From assembly GCF_017942085.1 (NCBI RefSeq), contig NZ_JAGKSP010000022.1, positions 1 through 62,653 on the forward strand: a stretch of 62,653 bases of DNA, read 5' to 3'. The notes beneath the pieces are model-generated. The model saw only the letters and a list, made by a program, of their open reading frames with translations. It was not told the DNA's origin and did no database searches. The translations under genes and the position numbers were made by a program. The DNA is from Paenibacillus lignilyticus. Lineage in GTDB: Bacteria > Bacillota > Bacilli > Paenibacillales > Paenibacillaceae. Numbering within the stretch: the stretch's first letter is position 1; the number at the start of each line of letters is the position of its first letter. Shown one piece after another: positions 16,640 through 25,592 of the stretch.

Positions 16640-17137
16640 TTAGCCCAAAAGCTCTTTCACGGTTTTACCACGAAGTTTGGCAACGTCCTCGGCACGTTTC
16701 AGACGGGAAAGTCCTTCTAGTGTCGCGTTAACCATATTCATGGAGTTTGAAGAACCAAGCGATTTGGTTAGAATGTCGCCTACACCTGCAAGCTCAAGAA
16801 CGGCACGAACCGGACCGCCTGCAATTACTCCAGTACCTTCAGATGCTGGTTTAAGCAATACGCGGCCAGCGCCGAAGTGTCCGAGCACTTGATGTGGGAT
16901 TGTTGTTTTCACAAGTGGTACATGGATCAGGTTTTTCTTAGCATCTTCGATACCTTTGCGGATTGCATCCGGTACCTCGCCAGCTTTACCGATCCCTGCG
17001 CCAACATATCCTTTACCGTCACCTACAACTACCAGTGCGCTGAAGCTGAAACGGCGTCCGCCTTTTACTACTTTCGCTACACGGTTGATTTGAACTACTT
17101 TTTCAGTTAGTTCCAACGTATTTGGATCGATACGCAA
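16640..17137 (-). CDS. rpsE: 30S ribosomal protein S5
   Basis: The 165-residue protein has the N-terminal double-stranded-RNA-binding fold (VVKGGRRFSFSALVVVGDG) and the C-terminal S5 domain (GTGVIAGGPVRAVLELAG). Residues in the VKGGRRF loop, where spectinomycin resistance arises, have the ordinary sensitive-type sequence. It is 32 bp after rplR. Confidence 0.98.
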   Translation of the reverse strand: MRIDPNTLELTEKVVQINRVAKVVKGGRRFSFSALVVVGDGKGYVGAGIGKAGEVPDAIRKGIEDAKKNLIHVPLVKTTIPHQVLGHFGAGRVLLKPASEGTGVIAGGPVRAVLELAGVGDILTKSLGSSNSMNMVNATLEGLSRLKRAEDVAKLRGKTVKELLG

Positions 17138-17168
17138 GTCGACTTACCTCCTTCATAAGTATTATCGA

Positions 17169-17537
17169 TTAAAACTCAAGTCCTGCTTCGCGAGCTGCAT
17201 CAGCCAGTGCTTGAATTCTTCCATGGTACAAGTAACCGCCGCGGTCGAAAACCACTTGGTCAACGCCTTTCGCTTTAGCGCGAGAAGCGATAACTTCACC
17301 GATTTTGCGAGCAGCCTCGATGTTACCACCATTTGTGAATTGTTCTGCGATTTCTTTATCAAGCGTGGACGCTGAAGCGACCGTTACGCCTAGAACATCA
17401 TCAATCAGTTGTGCATAGATGTGTTTGGAGGAACGGAATACAGAGAGACGCGGACGCTGCGTAGTTCCGTTGATTTTCTTACGCACACGCAGGTGACGTT
17501 TGAGACGTGCTTTGTTTTTATCGCCTTTTGTAATCAT
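17169..17537 (-). CDS. rplR: 50S ribosomal protein L18
   Basis: The 122-residue protein contains RPRLSVFRSSKHIYAQLIDD and VVFDRGGYLYHGRIQALADA, the L18 signature. L18 brings 5S rRNA into the central protuberance with L5. Confidence 0.98.
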   Translation of the reverse strand: MITKGDKNKARLKRHLRVRKKINGTTQRPRLSVFRSSKHIYAQLIDDVLGVTVASASTLDKEIAEQFTNGGNIEAARKIGEVIASRAKAKGVDQVVFDRGGYLYHGRIQALADAAREAGLEF

Positions 17538-17604
17538 TCGTTGTACACTCCTTTCCTTGGGTCCTTATGAAGCTATCCGATTAAGCGCCTGCATTCGCGG
17601 CTGC

Positions 17605-18147
17605 TTACTTCTTCTTACCAGCTTTACCTTCTTTACGAAGGATACGCTCGCCTTCATACTTGATACCTTTACCTTTATACGGCTCTGGCTCACGTACGGA
17701 ACGGATCTTCGCAGCAGTTGCACCAACGAGTTCTTTGTCGATGCCTTTTACGATGATTTTCGTGTTCGAAGGAACTTCGAACTCGATGCCGTTCTCAGGA
17801 GTGATTTCTACTGGGTGCGAGTAACCAACGTTAAGTACGATTTTCTCGCCAGTTTTGTTTGCACGGTAACCAACGCCTACTAGCTCAAGGTTTCTTACGA
17901 AGCCTTCAGTTACACCACTAACCATGTTAGCGATGATGCTGCGAGTTGTACCGTGTAGGGAACGATGCAATTTATTGTCGGAAGGACGCTCAACGGTAAT
18001 TACGCTGTCAGCTACCACCACATTCATATCTTTGTGGATTTCGCGGCTCAGTGTACCTTTAGGTCCTTTAACAGTGATAGTGCTGTTGTCCAAGTCGATG
18101 TTTACGCCACCTGGAACTTGGATCGGTTTACGGCCAATACGAGACAT
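17605..18147 (-). CDS. rplF: 50S ribosomal protein L6
   Basis: The 180-residue protein has both alpha/beta repeats of L6, with MSRIGRKPIQVPGGV at the start and PEPYKGKGIKYEGERILRKEG near the end. It is near the GTPase-factor binding region of the ribosome. An AGGTGT site lies 6 nt before the ATG. Confidence 0.98.
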   Translation of the reverse strand: MSRIGRKPIQVPGGVNIDLDNSTITVKGPKGTLSREIHKDMNVVVADSVITVERPSDNKLHRSLHGTTRSIIANMVSGVTEGFVRNLELVGVGYRANKTGEKIVLNVGYSHPVEITPENGIEFEVPSNTKIIVKGIDKELVGATAAKIRSVREPEPYKGKGIKYEGERILRKEGKAGKKK

Positions 18148-18177
18148 TGTTACACCTCCAATCGTTGTGACAGTTAA

Positions 18178-18576
18178 TTACCAAACGTAGCAGACGACTT
18201 CGCCGCCGGATTTAACCTGACGAGCTTCTTTATCAGTCATAATTCCTTGGGACGTGGAAATGATCGCCATTCCCAGGCCGCCCAATACGCGAGGCACTTC
18301 AGTGCTTTTCGTGTAAACGCGTAGACCCGGTTTGCTGATACGTTTCAGCCCCGTAATTACACGCTCTTGGTTCGGGCCGTATTTAAGGAAAATACGGATC
18401 ATCCCTTGTTTGTTATCTTCAATATACTCGGCATCGCGGATAAAGCCCTCGCGTTTCAAAATTTCAGCGATTTGCTTCTTTACTTTCGAAGCAGGCATTT
18501 CTACGGTCTCATGACGCACAACGTTTGCGTTGCGAATGCGTGTAAGCATATCTGCGATCGGATCAGACATAACCAT
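18178..18576 (-). CDS. rpsH: 30S ribosomal protein S8
   Basis: The 132-residue protein contains MLTRIRNANVVRHETVEMPA and the C-terminal STSQGIMTDKEARQ motif of S8. In enteric bacteria S8 represses the spc operon; whether that applies here is unknown. The first ATG (MVMSDP) is supported by GGAGG 8 nt upstream. Confidence 0.98.
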   Translation of the reverse strand: MVMSDPIADMLTRIRNANVVRHETVEMPASKVKKQIAEILKREGFIRDAEYIEDNKQGMIRIFLKYGPNQERVITGLKRISKPGLRVYTKSTEVPRVLGGLGMAIISTSQGIMTDKEARQVKSGGEVVCYVW

Positions 18577-18606
18577 TGTGTAAACCTCCTTCCCGAACTA
18601 GGCTGA

Positions 18607-18792
18607 TTACCAGCTTGCTTTTTTAACGCCAGGAATCTGGCCTTTGTATGCTAATTCACGGAAACAAATCCGGCAAATTTTAAACTTTTGCAAAACGGAA
18701 TGCGGACGGCCGCAACGTTCGCAGCGTGTGTAAGCCTGCACTTTGAATTTAGGAGCACGTTGCTGCTTAACCTTCATCGAAGTTTTTGCCAC
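18607..18792 (-). CDS. rpsN: 30S ribosomal protein S14, zinc type
   Basis: The 61-residue short S14 carries the zinc ribbon C24-x2-C27 and C40-x2-C43 (CERCGRPH and CRICFREL). This is the zinc-bound paralogue of Firmicutes; a zinc-free long form, if present, would lie elsewhere. It stands in the standard rplE-rpsN-rpsH order. Confidence 0.98.
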   Translation of the reverse strand: MAKTSMKVKQQRAPKFKVQAYTRCERCGRPHSVLQKFKICRICFRELAYKGQIPGVKKASW

Positions 18793-18814
18793 TTGGTATT
18801 ACACCTCCTGTGGA

Positions 18815-19357
18815 TTACTTCGTAAACGGCATGCCCATTTGGGTCAGCAGTTCACGAGCTTCTTCGTCCGATTTTGCCGTCGTGACGATGACGACGTCCA
18901 TACCGCGTACTTTGTCAACTTTATCATACTCGATCTCCGGGAAGATCAATTGCTCTTTCAGACCCAGAGTGTAGTTACCACGGCCATCAAACGCTTTGTT
19001 TGATACGCCGCGGAAATCGCGTACGCGTGGAAGTGTGACATTGAACAGTTTATCAAGGAAGTAGTACATACGCTCACCGCGCAGTGTTACTTTAACCCCG
19101 ATCGGCATGTTCTCGCGAAGTTTGAAACCAGCGATCGATTTCTTGGAGCGAGTTACTACAGGCTTTTGACCAGAGATCAAACGCATGTCTTCAACAGCAA
19201 CATCGAGAACTTTAGAGTTGGAAACAGCCTCACCAACACCCATGTTGATAACGACTTTCTCGATCTTAGGCACTTGCATTACTGTTGTATAGTTGAACTT
19301 CTGCATAAGAGCAGGAGTGATTTCATTCAGGAAACGATCTTTCATTCTTGCTGCCAT
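18815..19357 (-). CDS. rplE: 50S ribosomal protein L5
   Basis: The 180-residue protein contains MQVPKIEKVVINMGVGEAV, RAKKSIAGFKLRE-like RSKKSIAGFKLREN and DFRGVSNKAFDGRGNY, all L5 landmarks. It binds 5S rRNA and contacts S13. A GGAGG site precedes the ATG by about 9 nt. Confidence 0.98.
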   Translation of the reverse strand: MAARMKDRFLNEITPALMQKFNYTTVMQVPKIEKVVINMGVGEAVSNSKVLDVAVEDMRLISGQKPVVTRSKKSIAGFKLRENMPIGVKVTLRGERMYYFLDKLFNVTLPRVRDFRGVSNKAFDGRGNYTLGLKEQLIFPEIEYDKVDKVRGMDVVIVTTAKSDEEARELLTQMGMPFTK

Positions 19358-19388
19358 GTAACGTGGACCTCCTTTCCGTATCGGTCAA

Positions 19389-19742
19389 TTAATCAATTAC
19401 CTCGCCGGATTTTTTAGCGATCCGGACTTTTTTGCCGTTATCAAGCACTTTATATCCGATCCGAGTTACTTTACCGCTCTTAGGATCGATGTGCATAACA
19501 TTGGAAACGTGAATCGCCGCTTCTTGTTCGATAATGCCGCCTTGCGGATTAGCTTGCGAAGGACGAGCATGTTTCTTCACCATATTGACGCCTTCGACGA
19601 GTACGCGGTTTTGGCGCGGATACGCTGCAATAACGCGGCCTTTTTTGCCTTTGTCTTTGCCCGTAATGACCATTACCGTGTCGTCTTTCTTCACGTGCAA
19701 TTTATTGTTATGAGATTCCAACACTTTCTTCAACCGTGGCAT
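19389..19742 (-). CDS. rplX: 50S ribosomal protein L24
   Basis: The 117-residue protein has the KOW motif MVITGKDKGKKGRVIAAYPR and the conserved QANPQGGIIEQEAAIHVSNV. It has an N-terminal extension of about 14 residues (MPRLKKVLESHNNK) compared with Bacillus L24. A GGAGGTG site directly upstream of the ATG supports the longer form. L24 initiates large-subunit assembly. Confidence 0.97.
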   Translation of the reverse strand: MPRLKKVLESHNNKLHVKKDDTVMVITGKDKGKKGRVIAAYPRQNRVLVEGVNMVKKHARPSQANPQGGIIEQEAAIHVSNVMHIDPKSGKVTRIGYKVLDNGKKVRIAKKSGEVID

Positions 19743-19787
19743 GAGTTACACCTCCTGCGTGCTTGCGCGGAATGCGCAAAGTACTTT

Positions 19788-20156
19788 TTAGATAACTTCC
19801 GGAGCAAGCGATACGATTTTCATGAAGTCGCGGTCGCGAAGTTCACGAGCAACTGGTCCAAAAATACGTGTGCCGCGCGGGCTTTTGTCTTCTTTTACGA
19901 TAACCGCTGCATTCTCATCAAATGCGATGTATGAACCGTCTTTACGGCGAACCGCACGCTTCGTACGCACGATAACCGCTTTAACTACATCACCCTTTTT
20001 GACAACGCCACCGGGTGTTGCTTGTTTGACGGAGCAGACGATCAAATCGCCGATATGGCCAACACGACGTCCAGTACCACCGAGCACACGGATGCACATC
20101 AGTTCTTTCGCGCCAGAGTTGTCAGCGACAGCCAAACGTGTAAATGGTTGAATCAT
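19788..20156 (-). CDS. rplN: 50S ribosomal protein L14
   Basis: The 122-residue protein opens MIQPFTRLAVADNSGAKELM and ends FMKIVSLAPEVI, matching bacterial L14 throughout. It contacts the small subunit and the anti-association factor RsfS. Confidence 0.98.
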   Translation of the reverse strand: MIQPFTRLAVADNSGAKELMCIRVLGGTGRRVGHIGDLIVCSVKQATPGGVVKKGDVVKAVIVRTKRAVRRKDGSYIAFDENAAVIVKEDKSPRGTRIFGPVARELRDRDFMKIVSLAPEVI

Positions 20157-20200
20157 TTCAACGTCCTCCTTTCGGGAAAATGCTTACTAAGAAGCATTTC

Positions 20201-20464
20201 TTACAAAATAACAGCAGCTTCAACGATCTCGACTAAACGGAACCGTTTGTCTTTCGATAGCGGGCGAGTTTCCATGACTTTAACGATATCACCGATCTTA
20301 GCTTGGTTGTTCTCGTCGTGCGCCTTGAATTTTCTCGTGTATTTAATACGTTTGTGGTACAGATCGTGTTTTTTGTAAGTTTCAATGGCAACAACGATTG
20401 TTTTGTCCATTTTATCACTCACGACTTTACCTACTTGAACTTTGCGGGCATTACGTTCGCTCAT
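20201..20464 (-). CDS. rpsQ: 30S ribosomal protein S17
   Basis: Started at the ATG at 20464 (MSERNARK), the protein is 87 residues, exactly the Bacillus length, with AAGGAGG 7 nt upstream. Upstream in-frame ATGs would run through the ribosome binding site. VVSDKMDKTIVVAIETYKKH and FKAHDENNQAKIGDIVKVME are conserved S17 segments. Confidence 0.98.
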   Translation of the reverse strand: MSERNARKVQVGKVVSDKMDKTIVVAIETYKKHDLYHKRIKYTRKFKAHDENNQAKIGDIVKVMETRPLSKDKRFRLVEIVEAAVIL

Positions 20465-20512
20465 GTTCATCCTCCTTCCATGCATTCGTTATCGCTCACG
20501 GACAATCGCAGT

Positions 20513-20713
20513 TTAGCTGCTGATTCCGAGTTCTCTTTCACGAAGAACGGTTTTGGCACGAGCTATATCCTTACGTACGTCGCGGATGCGAGTTGGGTTT
20601 TCCAGTTGGCCGGTAGCCAATTGAAAACGAAGGTTGAATAGCTCTTCTTTGAATCCAGCGACTTTTTGTTCGAGTTCAACAGAGGTTAGGTTGCGGAAAT
20701 CATTAGCTTTCAT
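20513..20713 (-). CDS. rpmC: 50S ribosomal protein L29
   Basis: The 66-residue helical-hairpin protein has FKEELFNLRFQLATGQLEN, diagnostic of L29, which lies near the exit tunnel and supports SRP docking. The ATG at 20713 lies inside the last codons of rplP (11-nt overlap), with GGTGG upstream within rplP, so the two are coupled. Confidence 0.97.
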   Translation of the reverse strand: MKANDFRNLTSVELEQKVAGFKEELFNLRFQLATGQLENPTRIRDVRKDIARAKTVLRERELGISS

Positions 20714-21137
20714 TTGCTTCACCACCCACTTCTTCGCGTTTCACGAACTTCGTTTTAACTGGGAGTTTATGTGCTGCAAGACGCATAGCTTCACGTGCGA
20801 TCTCTTCAGATACGCCAGCAAGCTCGAACATTATTTTGCCCGGTTTTACGACAGCAACCCATTTTTCTACGTTACCTTTACCGCTACCCATCCGGACTTC
20901 GAGAGGCTTTTGCGTAATTGGTTTCGCAGGGAAAATCTTGATCCATACTTTACCGCCACGCTTGATGTAACGAGTCATCGCAATACGCGCTGCTTCGATT
21001 TGACGGTTAGTGATCCATGAAGGCTCAAGTGCTTGCAGACCGTATTCGCCGAAGGCTACTTCAGTACCGCCTTTAGCGCGACCTTTCATATGACCACGTT
21101 GTTGTTTACGATGTTTGACACGTTTTGGGACCAACAT
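20703..21137 (-). CDS. rplP: 50S ribosomal protein L16
   Basis: The 144-residue protein begins MLVPKRVKHRKQQRGHMKGR and contains VAFGEYGLQALEPSWITNRQ, the L16 core that aligns A-site tRNA. It follows rpsC by 2 bp and overlaps rpmC, indicating tight translational coupling. Confidence 0.98.
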   Translation of the reverse strand: MLVPKRVKHRKQQRGHMKGRAKGGTEVAFGEYGLQALEPSWITNRQIEAARIAMTRYIKRGGKVWIKIFPAKPITQKPLEVRMGSGKGNVEKWVAVVKPGKIMFELAGVSEEIAREAMRLAAHKLPVKTKFVKREEVGGEANES

Positions 21138-21139
21138 GA

Positions 21140-21802
21140 TTAGTTGCCTCCTTCCTGTGGAGCTTTCTTCTTAGTTGGAAGGATTTCACCGCGATAGATC
21201 CATACTTTTACGCCGATACGGCCGTATGTTGTCGCAGCTTCTGCTGTTCCATAATCAATGTCTGCACGCAGCGTATGAAGTGGAACTGTACCTTCGCTAT
21301 AACCTTCTTGACGAGCAATCTCAGCGCCGCCCAAACGACCGCTAACGGAAGTTTTGATACCTTTCGCGCCCGAACGGATTGTACGTTGGATGGATTGTTT
21401 CATTGCACGGCGGAACGAGATCCGACGCTCAAGTTGTTGTGCAATGCTCTCAGCTACGAGAATCGCATCAAGTTCTGGATGTTTGATCTCAGAGATGTTG
21501 ATGTGCACTTTTTTGCCTTTAGCGATTTTCGACAGTTCGGAACGAAGGTTTTCAACTTCAGATCCGCCTTTACCGATTACCATACCAGGCTTAGCTGTAT
21601 GAATTGTAACGTTAACGCGGTTAGCTGCACGCTCGATTTCGAACTTGGAGACAGCCGCATCTTTCAATTTGTTTTTGAGGTACTCACGGATTTTAACATC
21701 TTCCATGAGCAATTCGCCGAAGTCTTTGCCTGCGTACCATTTGGATTCCCAATCACGGATAATACCAACACGTAGACCGACCGGGTTTACTTTTTGTCCC
21801 AC
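21140..21802 (-). CDS. rpsC: 30S ribosomal protein S3
   Basis: The 220-residue protein starts at a GTG (21802) with AAGGAGG 8 nt upstream. It begins GQKVNPVGLRVGIIRDWESK, followed by a KH domain with VIGKGGSEVENLR. S3 forms part of the mRNA entry tunnel. An upstream ATG at 21874 would put the start inside rplV and is rejected. Confidence 0.97.
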   Translation of the reverse strand: MGQKVNPVGLRVGIIRDWESKWYAGKDFGELLMEDVKIREYLKNKLKDAAVSKFEIERAANRVNVTIHTAKPGMVIGKGGSEVENLRSELSKIAKGKKVHINISEIKHPELDAILVAESIAQQLERRISFRRAMKQSIQRTIRSGAKGIKTSVSGRLGGAEIARQEGYSEGTVPLHTLRADIDYGTAEAATTYGRIGVKVWIYRGEILPTKKKAPQEGGN

Positions 21803-21815
21803 ACGTTTTCCCTCC

Positions 21816-22151
21816 TTATTTTTCGGATACCACCAAAGTAATGTGGCTGGTTCTTTTGTTAATCCGGCTAGCACGACCCATTGCGCGCGGGCGGAAACGT
21901 TTCATTGTTGGCCCTTGGTTTACAAACACTTGTGTAATCACAAGTTTGTTCACGTCCAACTGGTAGTTGTGCTCCGCATTAGCAATTGCGGAATTCAGCA
22001 GCTTCTCAACGATTGGGGAAGCCGATTTTGGTGTATGGCGCAGAATCGCGATTGCTTCGCCGACTTGCTTACCACGGATCAAATCAACAACCAGCTGTGC
22101 TTTACGAGGTGCAATGCGGACGTGGTTAGCGAACGCTTTAGCTTGTTGCAT
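21816..22151 (-). CDS. rplV: 50S ribosomal protein L22
   Basis: The 111-residue protein contains HVRIAPRKAQLVVDLIRGK and RFRPRAMGRASRINKRTSHI. The latter is the tip of the hairpin that lines the exit tunnel and is a macrolide-resistance hotspot; it has normal length here. Confidence 0.98.
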   Translation of the reverse strand: MQQAKAFANHVRIAPRKAQLVVDLIRGKQVGEAIAILRHTPKSASPIVEKLLNSAIANAEHNYQLDVNKLVITQVFVNQGPTMKRFRPRAMGRASRINKRTSHITLVVSEK

Positions 22152-22194
22152 GGATGAACCTCCTCTCGACCTTTATCACGTAACTATAAAACGA

Positions 22195-22476
22195 TTAACG
22201 GCGACCAGTTTTCTTATCGTCGTTACCGTGTCCTTTGTACGAACGCGTTGGCGCGAACTCACCGAGTTTGTGGCCAACCATATCTTCCGTCACATATACC
22301 GGCACGTGCTTTTTACCGTCATAAACAGCAAAAGTGTGACCAATGAATTGCGGGAAGATTGTAGAACGGCGAGACCAAGTTTTAACAACTGTCTTCTTCT
22401 CTTGCTCGTTCAGAACTTCAACCTTTTTCAGCAAGTAACCGTCAATAAACGGTCCTTTCTTCAAACTGCGACCCAT
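22195..22476 (-). CDS. rpsS: 30S ribosomal protein S19
   Basis: The 93-residue protein starts MGRSLKKGPFIDGYLLKKVE at the ATG at 22476, preceded by AAGGGAGG. WSRRSTIFPQFIGHTFAVYD and GHKLGEFAPTRSYKGH are conserved S19 segments of the small subunit head. Confidence 0.98.
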   Translation of the reverse strand: MGRSLKKGPFIDGYLLKKVEVLNEQEKKTVVKTWSRRSTIFPQFIGHTFAVYDGKKHVPVYVTEDMVGHKLGEFAPTRSYKGHGNDDKKTGRR

Positions 22477-22544
22477 GGATGATCCTCCCTTCACGCTAGC
22501 GTTACGCGACGCAGCGCGTCACGCTCATGACGCCGAGGCGCCTA

Positions 22545-23375
22545 TTACTTCGTACGACGACGAATAATGTATTGGCTCGATGCTTTTTTCTTTTTGCGTG
22601 TTTTGAAACCAAGTGTCGGTTTGCCCCATGGAGACATTGGAGATTTACGTCCGATTGGAGCACGGCCTTCACCACCACCGTGTGGGTGATCGTTCGGGTT
22701 CATTACAACACCACGTACTTCAGGGCGTTTGCCCATCCAACGGGAACGGCCGGCTTTACCGATTTTCACGAGTTCGTGATCTTCGTTACCAACAGAACCG
22801 ATTGTAGCACGGCATTTTTTCAGAATACGACGTACTTCGCCGGACGTCAAGCGAATTGTGACGTATTGCTCTTCTTTACCAAGAAGTTGAGCATCTGTTC
22901 CAGCAGCACGAACCAACTGTCCGCCTTTACCTGGTTTCAGCTCGATGTTGTGGATAACTGTACCTACCGGGATGTTCTCAAGTGGCAACGCGTTACCGAT
23001 CTTGATGTCAGCATCTGCTCCGGAAACGATTTTATCCCCAACTTTAAGTCCTTTAGGTGCGATGATGTAGGCTTTCTCGCCATCCACATAGTGGATAAGT
23101 GCGATGTTGGACGTACGGTTCGGATCGTATTCGATCGTCGCTACGTTACCTACGATACCGTCCTTGTTACGTTTGAAGTCGATGATCCGGTATTTACGTT
23201 TATGGCCGCCACCGTGATGACGAACCGTAATTTTACCTTGGTTGTTACGACCAGCTTTTTTGAAAAGCGGCGCAAGAAGCGATTTCTCCGGTGTGCTTGT
23301 GGTGATCTCTTCGAATGTCGAGACGGACATACCACGTCGCGCTGGAGATGTCGGTTTATACTTCTTAACTGGCAC
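22545..23375 (-). CDS. rplB: 50S ribosomal protein L2
   Basis: The 276-residue protein has the C-terminal segment VRGVVMNPNDHPHGGGEGRA with the invariant histidine near the peptidyl transferase centre. The N-terminal basic arm PVKKYKPTSPARRGMSVSTF is also present. The gap to rplW is 64 bp. Confidence 0.98.
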   Translation of the reverse strand: MPVKKYKPTSPARRGMSVSTFEEITTSTPEKSLLAPLFKKAGRNNQGKITVRHHGGGHKRKYRIIDFKRNKDGIVGNVATIEYDPNRTSNIALIHYVDGEKAYIIAPKGLKVGDKIVSGADADIKIGNALPLENIPVGTVIHNIELKPGKGGQLVRAAGTDAQLLGKEEQYVTIRLTSGEVRRILKKCRATIGSVGNEDHELVKIGKAGRSRWMGKRPEVRGVVMNPNDHPHGGGEGRAPIGRKSPMSPWGKPTLGFKTRKKKKASSQYIIRRRTK

Positions 23376-23439
23376 TTCGATTCCCTCCTTAACCGATATC
23401 TAACGTTCTTTCACGAGAAGCCGGGGGCTTCTTCGCTAC

Positions 23440-23730
23440 TTAAACTGTTTCGAAAAATTCTAGCTCGTTGCTATCTGCGCTCAATTGAACGATCGCTTTT
23501 TTCCACTCGGATGTGTATCCGCTGTGTTTGCCGTAGCGTTTAGGCTTAGCCGGCATGCGAAGCGTGTTCACGCTCGATACTTTCACTTTGAAGATCGATT
23601 GAATCGCAAGTTTGATCTCAGTTTTGTTTGCACGAAGATCAACTTCGAATACATACTTTTTGTTCGCCATGAAATCACTTGTTTGTTCAGTAATGATTGG
23701 GCGCTTGATAATATCGCGAGGATTTTTCAT
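23440..23730 (-). CDS. rplW: 50S ribosomal protein L23
   Basis: The 96-residue protein begins MKNPRDIIKRPIITEQTSDF and contains YVFEVDLRANKTEIKLAIQ. L23 is the exit-tunnel docking site for trigger factor and SRP. Its ATG overlaps the rplD stop codon (TAATG), which couples the two genes. Confidence 0.98.
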   Translation of the reverse strand: MKNPRDIIKRPIITEQTSDFMANKKYVFEVDLRANKTEIKLAIQSIFKVKVSSVNTLRMPAKPKRYGKHSGYTSEWKKAIVQLSADSNELEFFETV

Positions 23731-24353
23731 TACGCAAGCACCTCCTGTACTTTTTCAACCGCTTCTTTAGTGATAATCAGCTTGTCGTATTTCATAACGT
23801 CTAGAACATTGATGCCATCGGCTGCAACGAACTTCACGTTAGGAATGTTACGAGCTGCAAGTGCTACATTATCTTCGTAGCCAGCTGTTACAACCAGTGC
23901 TTTGCGAGCCACTTTCAGGTTGTTCAGAATCGCTGCGAATTCTTTAGTCTTCGGTTGCGCGAACGCCAGTTGATCCAGAACGATGATTTCGTTGTCGATC
24001 ACTTTGGAAGACAAAGCAGATTTGATTGCTAAGCGACGAACTTTCTTAGGAAGTTTGAAGCTATAGCTGCGTGGAGTTGGTCCGAATACTGTACCACCGC
24101 CAACCCATTGTGGGGAGCGAATGCTACCTTGACGTGCACGGCCTGTACCTTTTTGTTTCCAAGGTTTACGACCGCCACCGCGTACTTCGGAGCGACCTTT
24201 TGTTTTGTGCGTACCTCTGCGTTCAGAAGCTTGCTGCAAAAGAACTGCGCTATGCAATACGTGTACGTTTGGTTCAATTCCGAATACCGCTTCGGACAAT
24301 TCAACCTCGCCAACTTGCGAGCCGTTCACGCTATAAAGTGCTACTTTCGGCAT
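23730..24353 (-). CDS. rplD: 50S ribosomal protein L4
   Basis: The 207-residue protein has the tunnel loop with RSEVRGGGRKPWKQKGTGRA and RQGSIRSPQWVGGGTVFGP, diagnostic of L4. L4 can autoregulate the S10 operon in enteric bacteria; no such leader control is established here. Confidence 0.98.
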   Translation of the reverse strand: MPKVALYSVNGSQVGEVELSEAVFGIEPNVHVLHSAVLLQQASERRGTHKTKGRSEVRGGGRKPWKQKGTGRARQGSIRSPQWVGGGTVFGPTPRSYSFKLPKKVRRLAIKSALSSKVIDNEIIVLDQLAFAQPKTKEFAAILNNLKVARKALVVTAGYEDNVALAARNIPNVKFVAADGINVLDVMKYDKLIITKEAVEKVQEVLA

Positions 24354-24378
24354 TTCATGTTCCTCCTTTCTTAGGCGA

Positions 24379-25002
24379 TTATTTCTTCACCGTGGATTTA
24401 ACTTTTACAAAGCTATTTTTAGGGCCCGGAATGGAGCCTTTAACGAGCAATACATTGCGTTCTGCATCGACGCGCACGATTTCAAGGTTTTGGATTGTAA
24501 CGGTTTCGTTACCCATGTGACCTGGAAGGTGTTTGCCTTTTGGTACGCGGTTCGCTTGGATAGAACCCATCGAACCCGGACCGCGGTGGTAACGCGAGCC
24601 GTGCGCCATAGGGCCGCGGCTTTGGTTCCAACGTTTGATGTTACCTTGGAAACCTTTACCTTTGGAAGTAGCTGTAACGTCAACGAACTCGCCAGCTGTG
24701 AATAGGTCGGCTTTCAATTCCTGGCCAACTTCATATTCAGCAATGTTGATGCTGCGGAATTCACGAACGTAGCGCTTAGGAGCCGTTTCCGCTTTTTTAG
24801 CGTGGCCGATTTCTGGCTTAGTAGCTCTCGATTCTTTCTTGTCGGAGAAACCAAGTTGTACGGATACGTAACCGTCGTTGTCTTGGTCCTTCTTCTGCAA
24901 AACAACACAAGGGCCTGCTTCGATAACCGTAACCGGAATTACGTTACCTTCAGGAGTAAACACTTGCGTCATTCCAAGTTTTTTACCTAAGATACCTTTC
25001 AT
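24379..25002 (-). CDS. rplC: 50S ribosomal protein L3
   Basis: The 207-residue protein opens MKGILGKKLGMTQVFTPEGN and has GFQGNIKRWNQSRGPMAHGS plus GSIQANRVPKGKHLPGHMGN, the loop approaching the peptidyl transferase centre. It is 41 bp after rpsJ. Confidence 0.98.
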   Translation of the reverse strand: MKGILGKKLGMTQVFTPEGNVIPVTVIEAGPCVVLQKKDQDNDGYVSVQLGFSDKKESRATKPEIGHAKKAETAPKRYVREFRSINIAEYEVGQELKADLFTAGEFVDVTATSKGKGFQGNIKRWNQSRGPMAHGSRYHRGPGSMGSIQANRVPKGKHLPGHMGNETVTIQNLEIVRVDAERNVLLVKGSIPGPKNSFVKVKSTVKK

Positions 25003-25043
25003 GTTGACACCTCATTTCCTTTCCATTTTCAAATATGCATAAC

Positions 25044-25352
25044 TTACAGTTTGATTTCGATATCTACACCGGATGGCAGATCTAAGCGCATCAATGCATC
25101 AACCGTTTGCGGCGTTGGGTTAACAATGTCGATCAAACGCTTATGAGTGCGCATTTCGAATTGCTCCCTAGAATCCTTGTACTTGTGTACCGCACGCAGA
25201 ATGGTGATGATTTGCTTCTCAGTAGGAAGCGGAATCGGCCCAGACACGCCTGCACCGGAACGTTTCGCAGTTTCAACAATCTTCTCTGCGGATTGATCCA
25301 GAATTCTATGATCGTATGCTTTCAAGCGAATACGAATCTTTTGCTTAGCCAT
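25044..25352 (-). CDS. rpsJ: 30S ribosomal protein S10 (NusE)
   Basis: The 102-residue protein contains KIRIRLKAYDHRILDQSAEK and the conserved R-T-H-K-R-L-I-D-I motif. S10 also serves as NusE in antitermination, pairing with NusB and NusG. It is the first gene of the cluster, with AGGAGGGAC before the ATG and a promoter at 25489-25517. Confidence 0.98.
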   Translation of the reverse strand: MAKQKIRIRLKAYDHRILDQSAEKIVETAKRSGAGVSGPIPLPTEKQIITILRAVHKYKDSREQFEMRTHKRLIDIVNPTPQTVDALMRLDLPSGVDIEIKL

Positions 25353-25406
25353 ATAAGTCCCTCCTTCTATCGCCCAATTTAGTATCGGACATACTCCGCA
25401 AGAAAA

Positions 25407-25446
25407 CCCGACACGCCCCTCATGGCAAAGGAGCCGTGTGTGTCGG
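25407..25446 (-). promoter_or_regulatory. S10-operon leader hairpin
   Basis: In transcript sense CCGACAC and GTGTCGG form a 7-bp outer stem enclosing about 25 nt, followed by GTTTTCTT. It lies about 35 nt after the predicted start of the rpsJ transcript and 55 nt before the rpsJ ATG. The weak T-run would allow partial attenuation. The regulatory role is inferred from position. Confidence 0.5.
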
Positions 25447-25488
25447 CAACCTCTCGCATCATCGCAACGTCACAGACCAACGCTCACT

Positions 25489-25517
25489 ATTATATCTGAA
25501 ACGGTGGGCGAATGCAA
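25489..25517 (-). promoter_or_regulatory. sigma-A promoter of the S10-spc-alpha cluster
   Basis: TTGCAT (25512-25517), a 17-nt spacer and a consensus TATAAT (25489-25494). The predicted start near 25482 gives a leader of about 130 nt to rpsJ. Confidence 0.85.
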
Positions 25518-25592
25518 CAAAAATGTTGGTTTTGTTAAAATGAATCATTTAGGAAGCAAATTCCGCTACACGGCATGAAATATGGCCTTCGG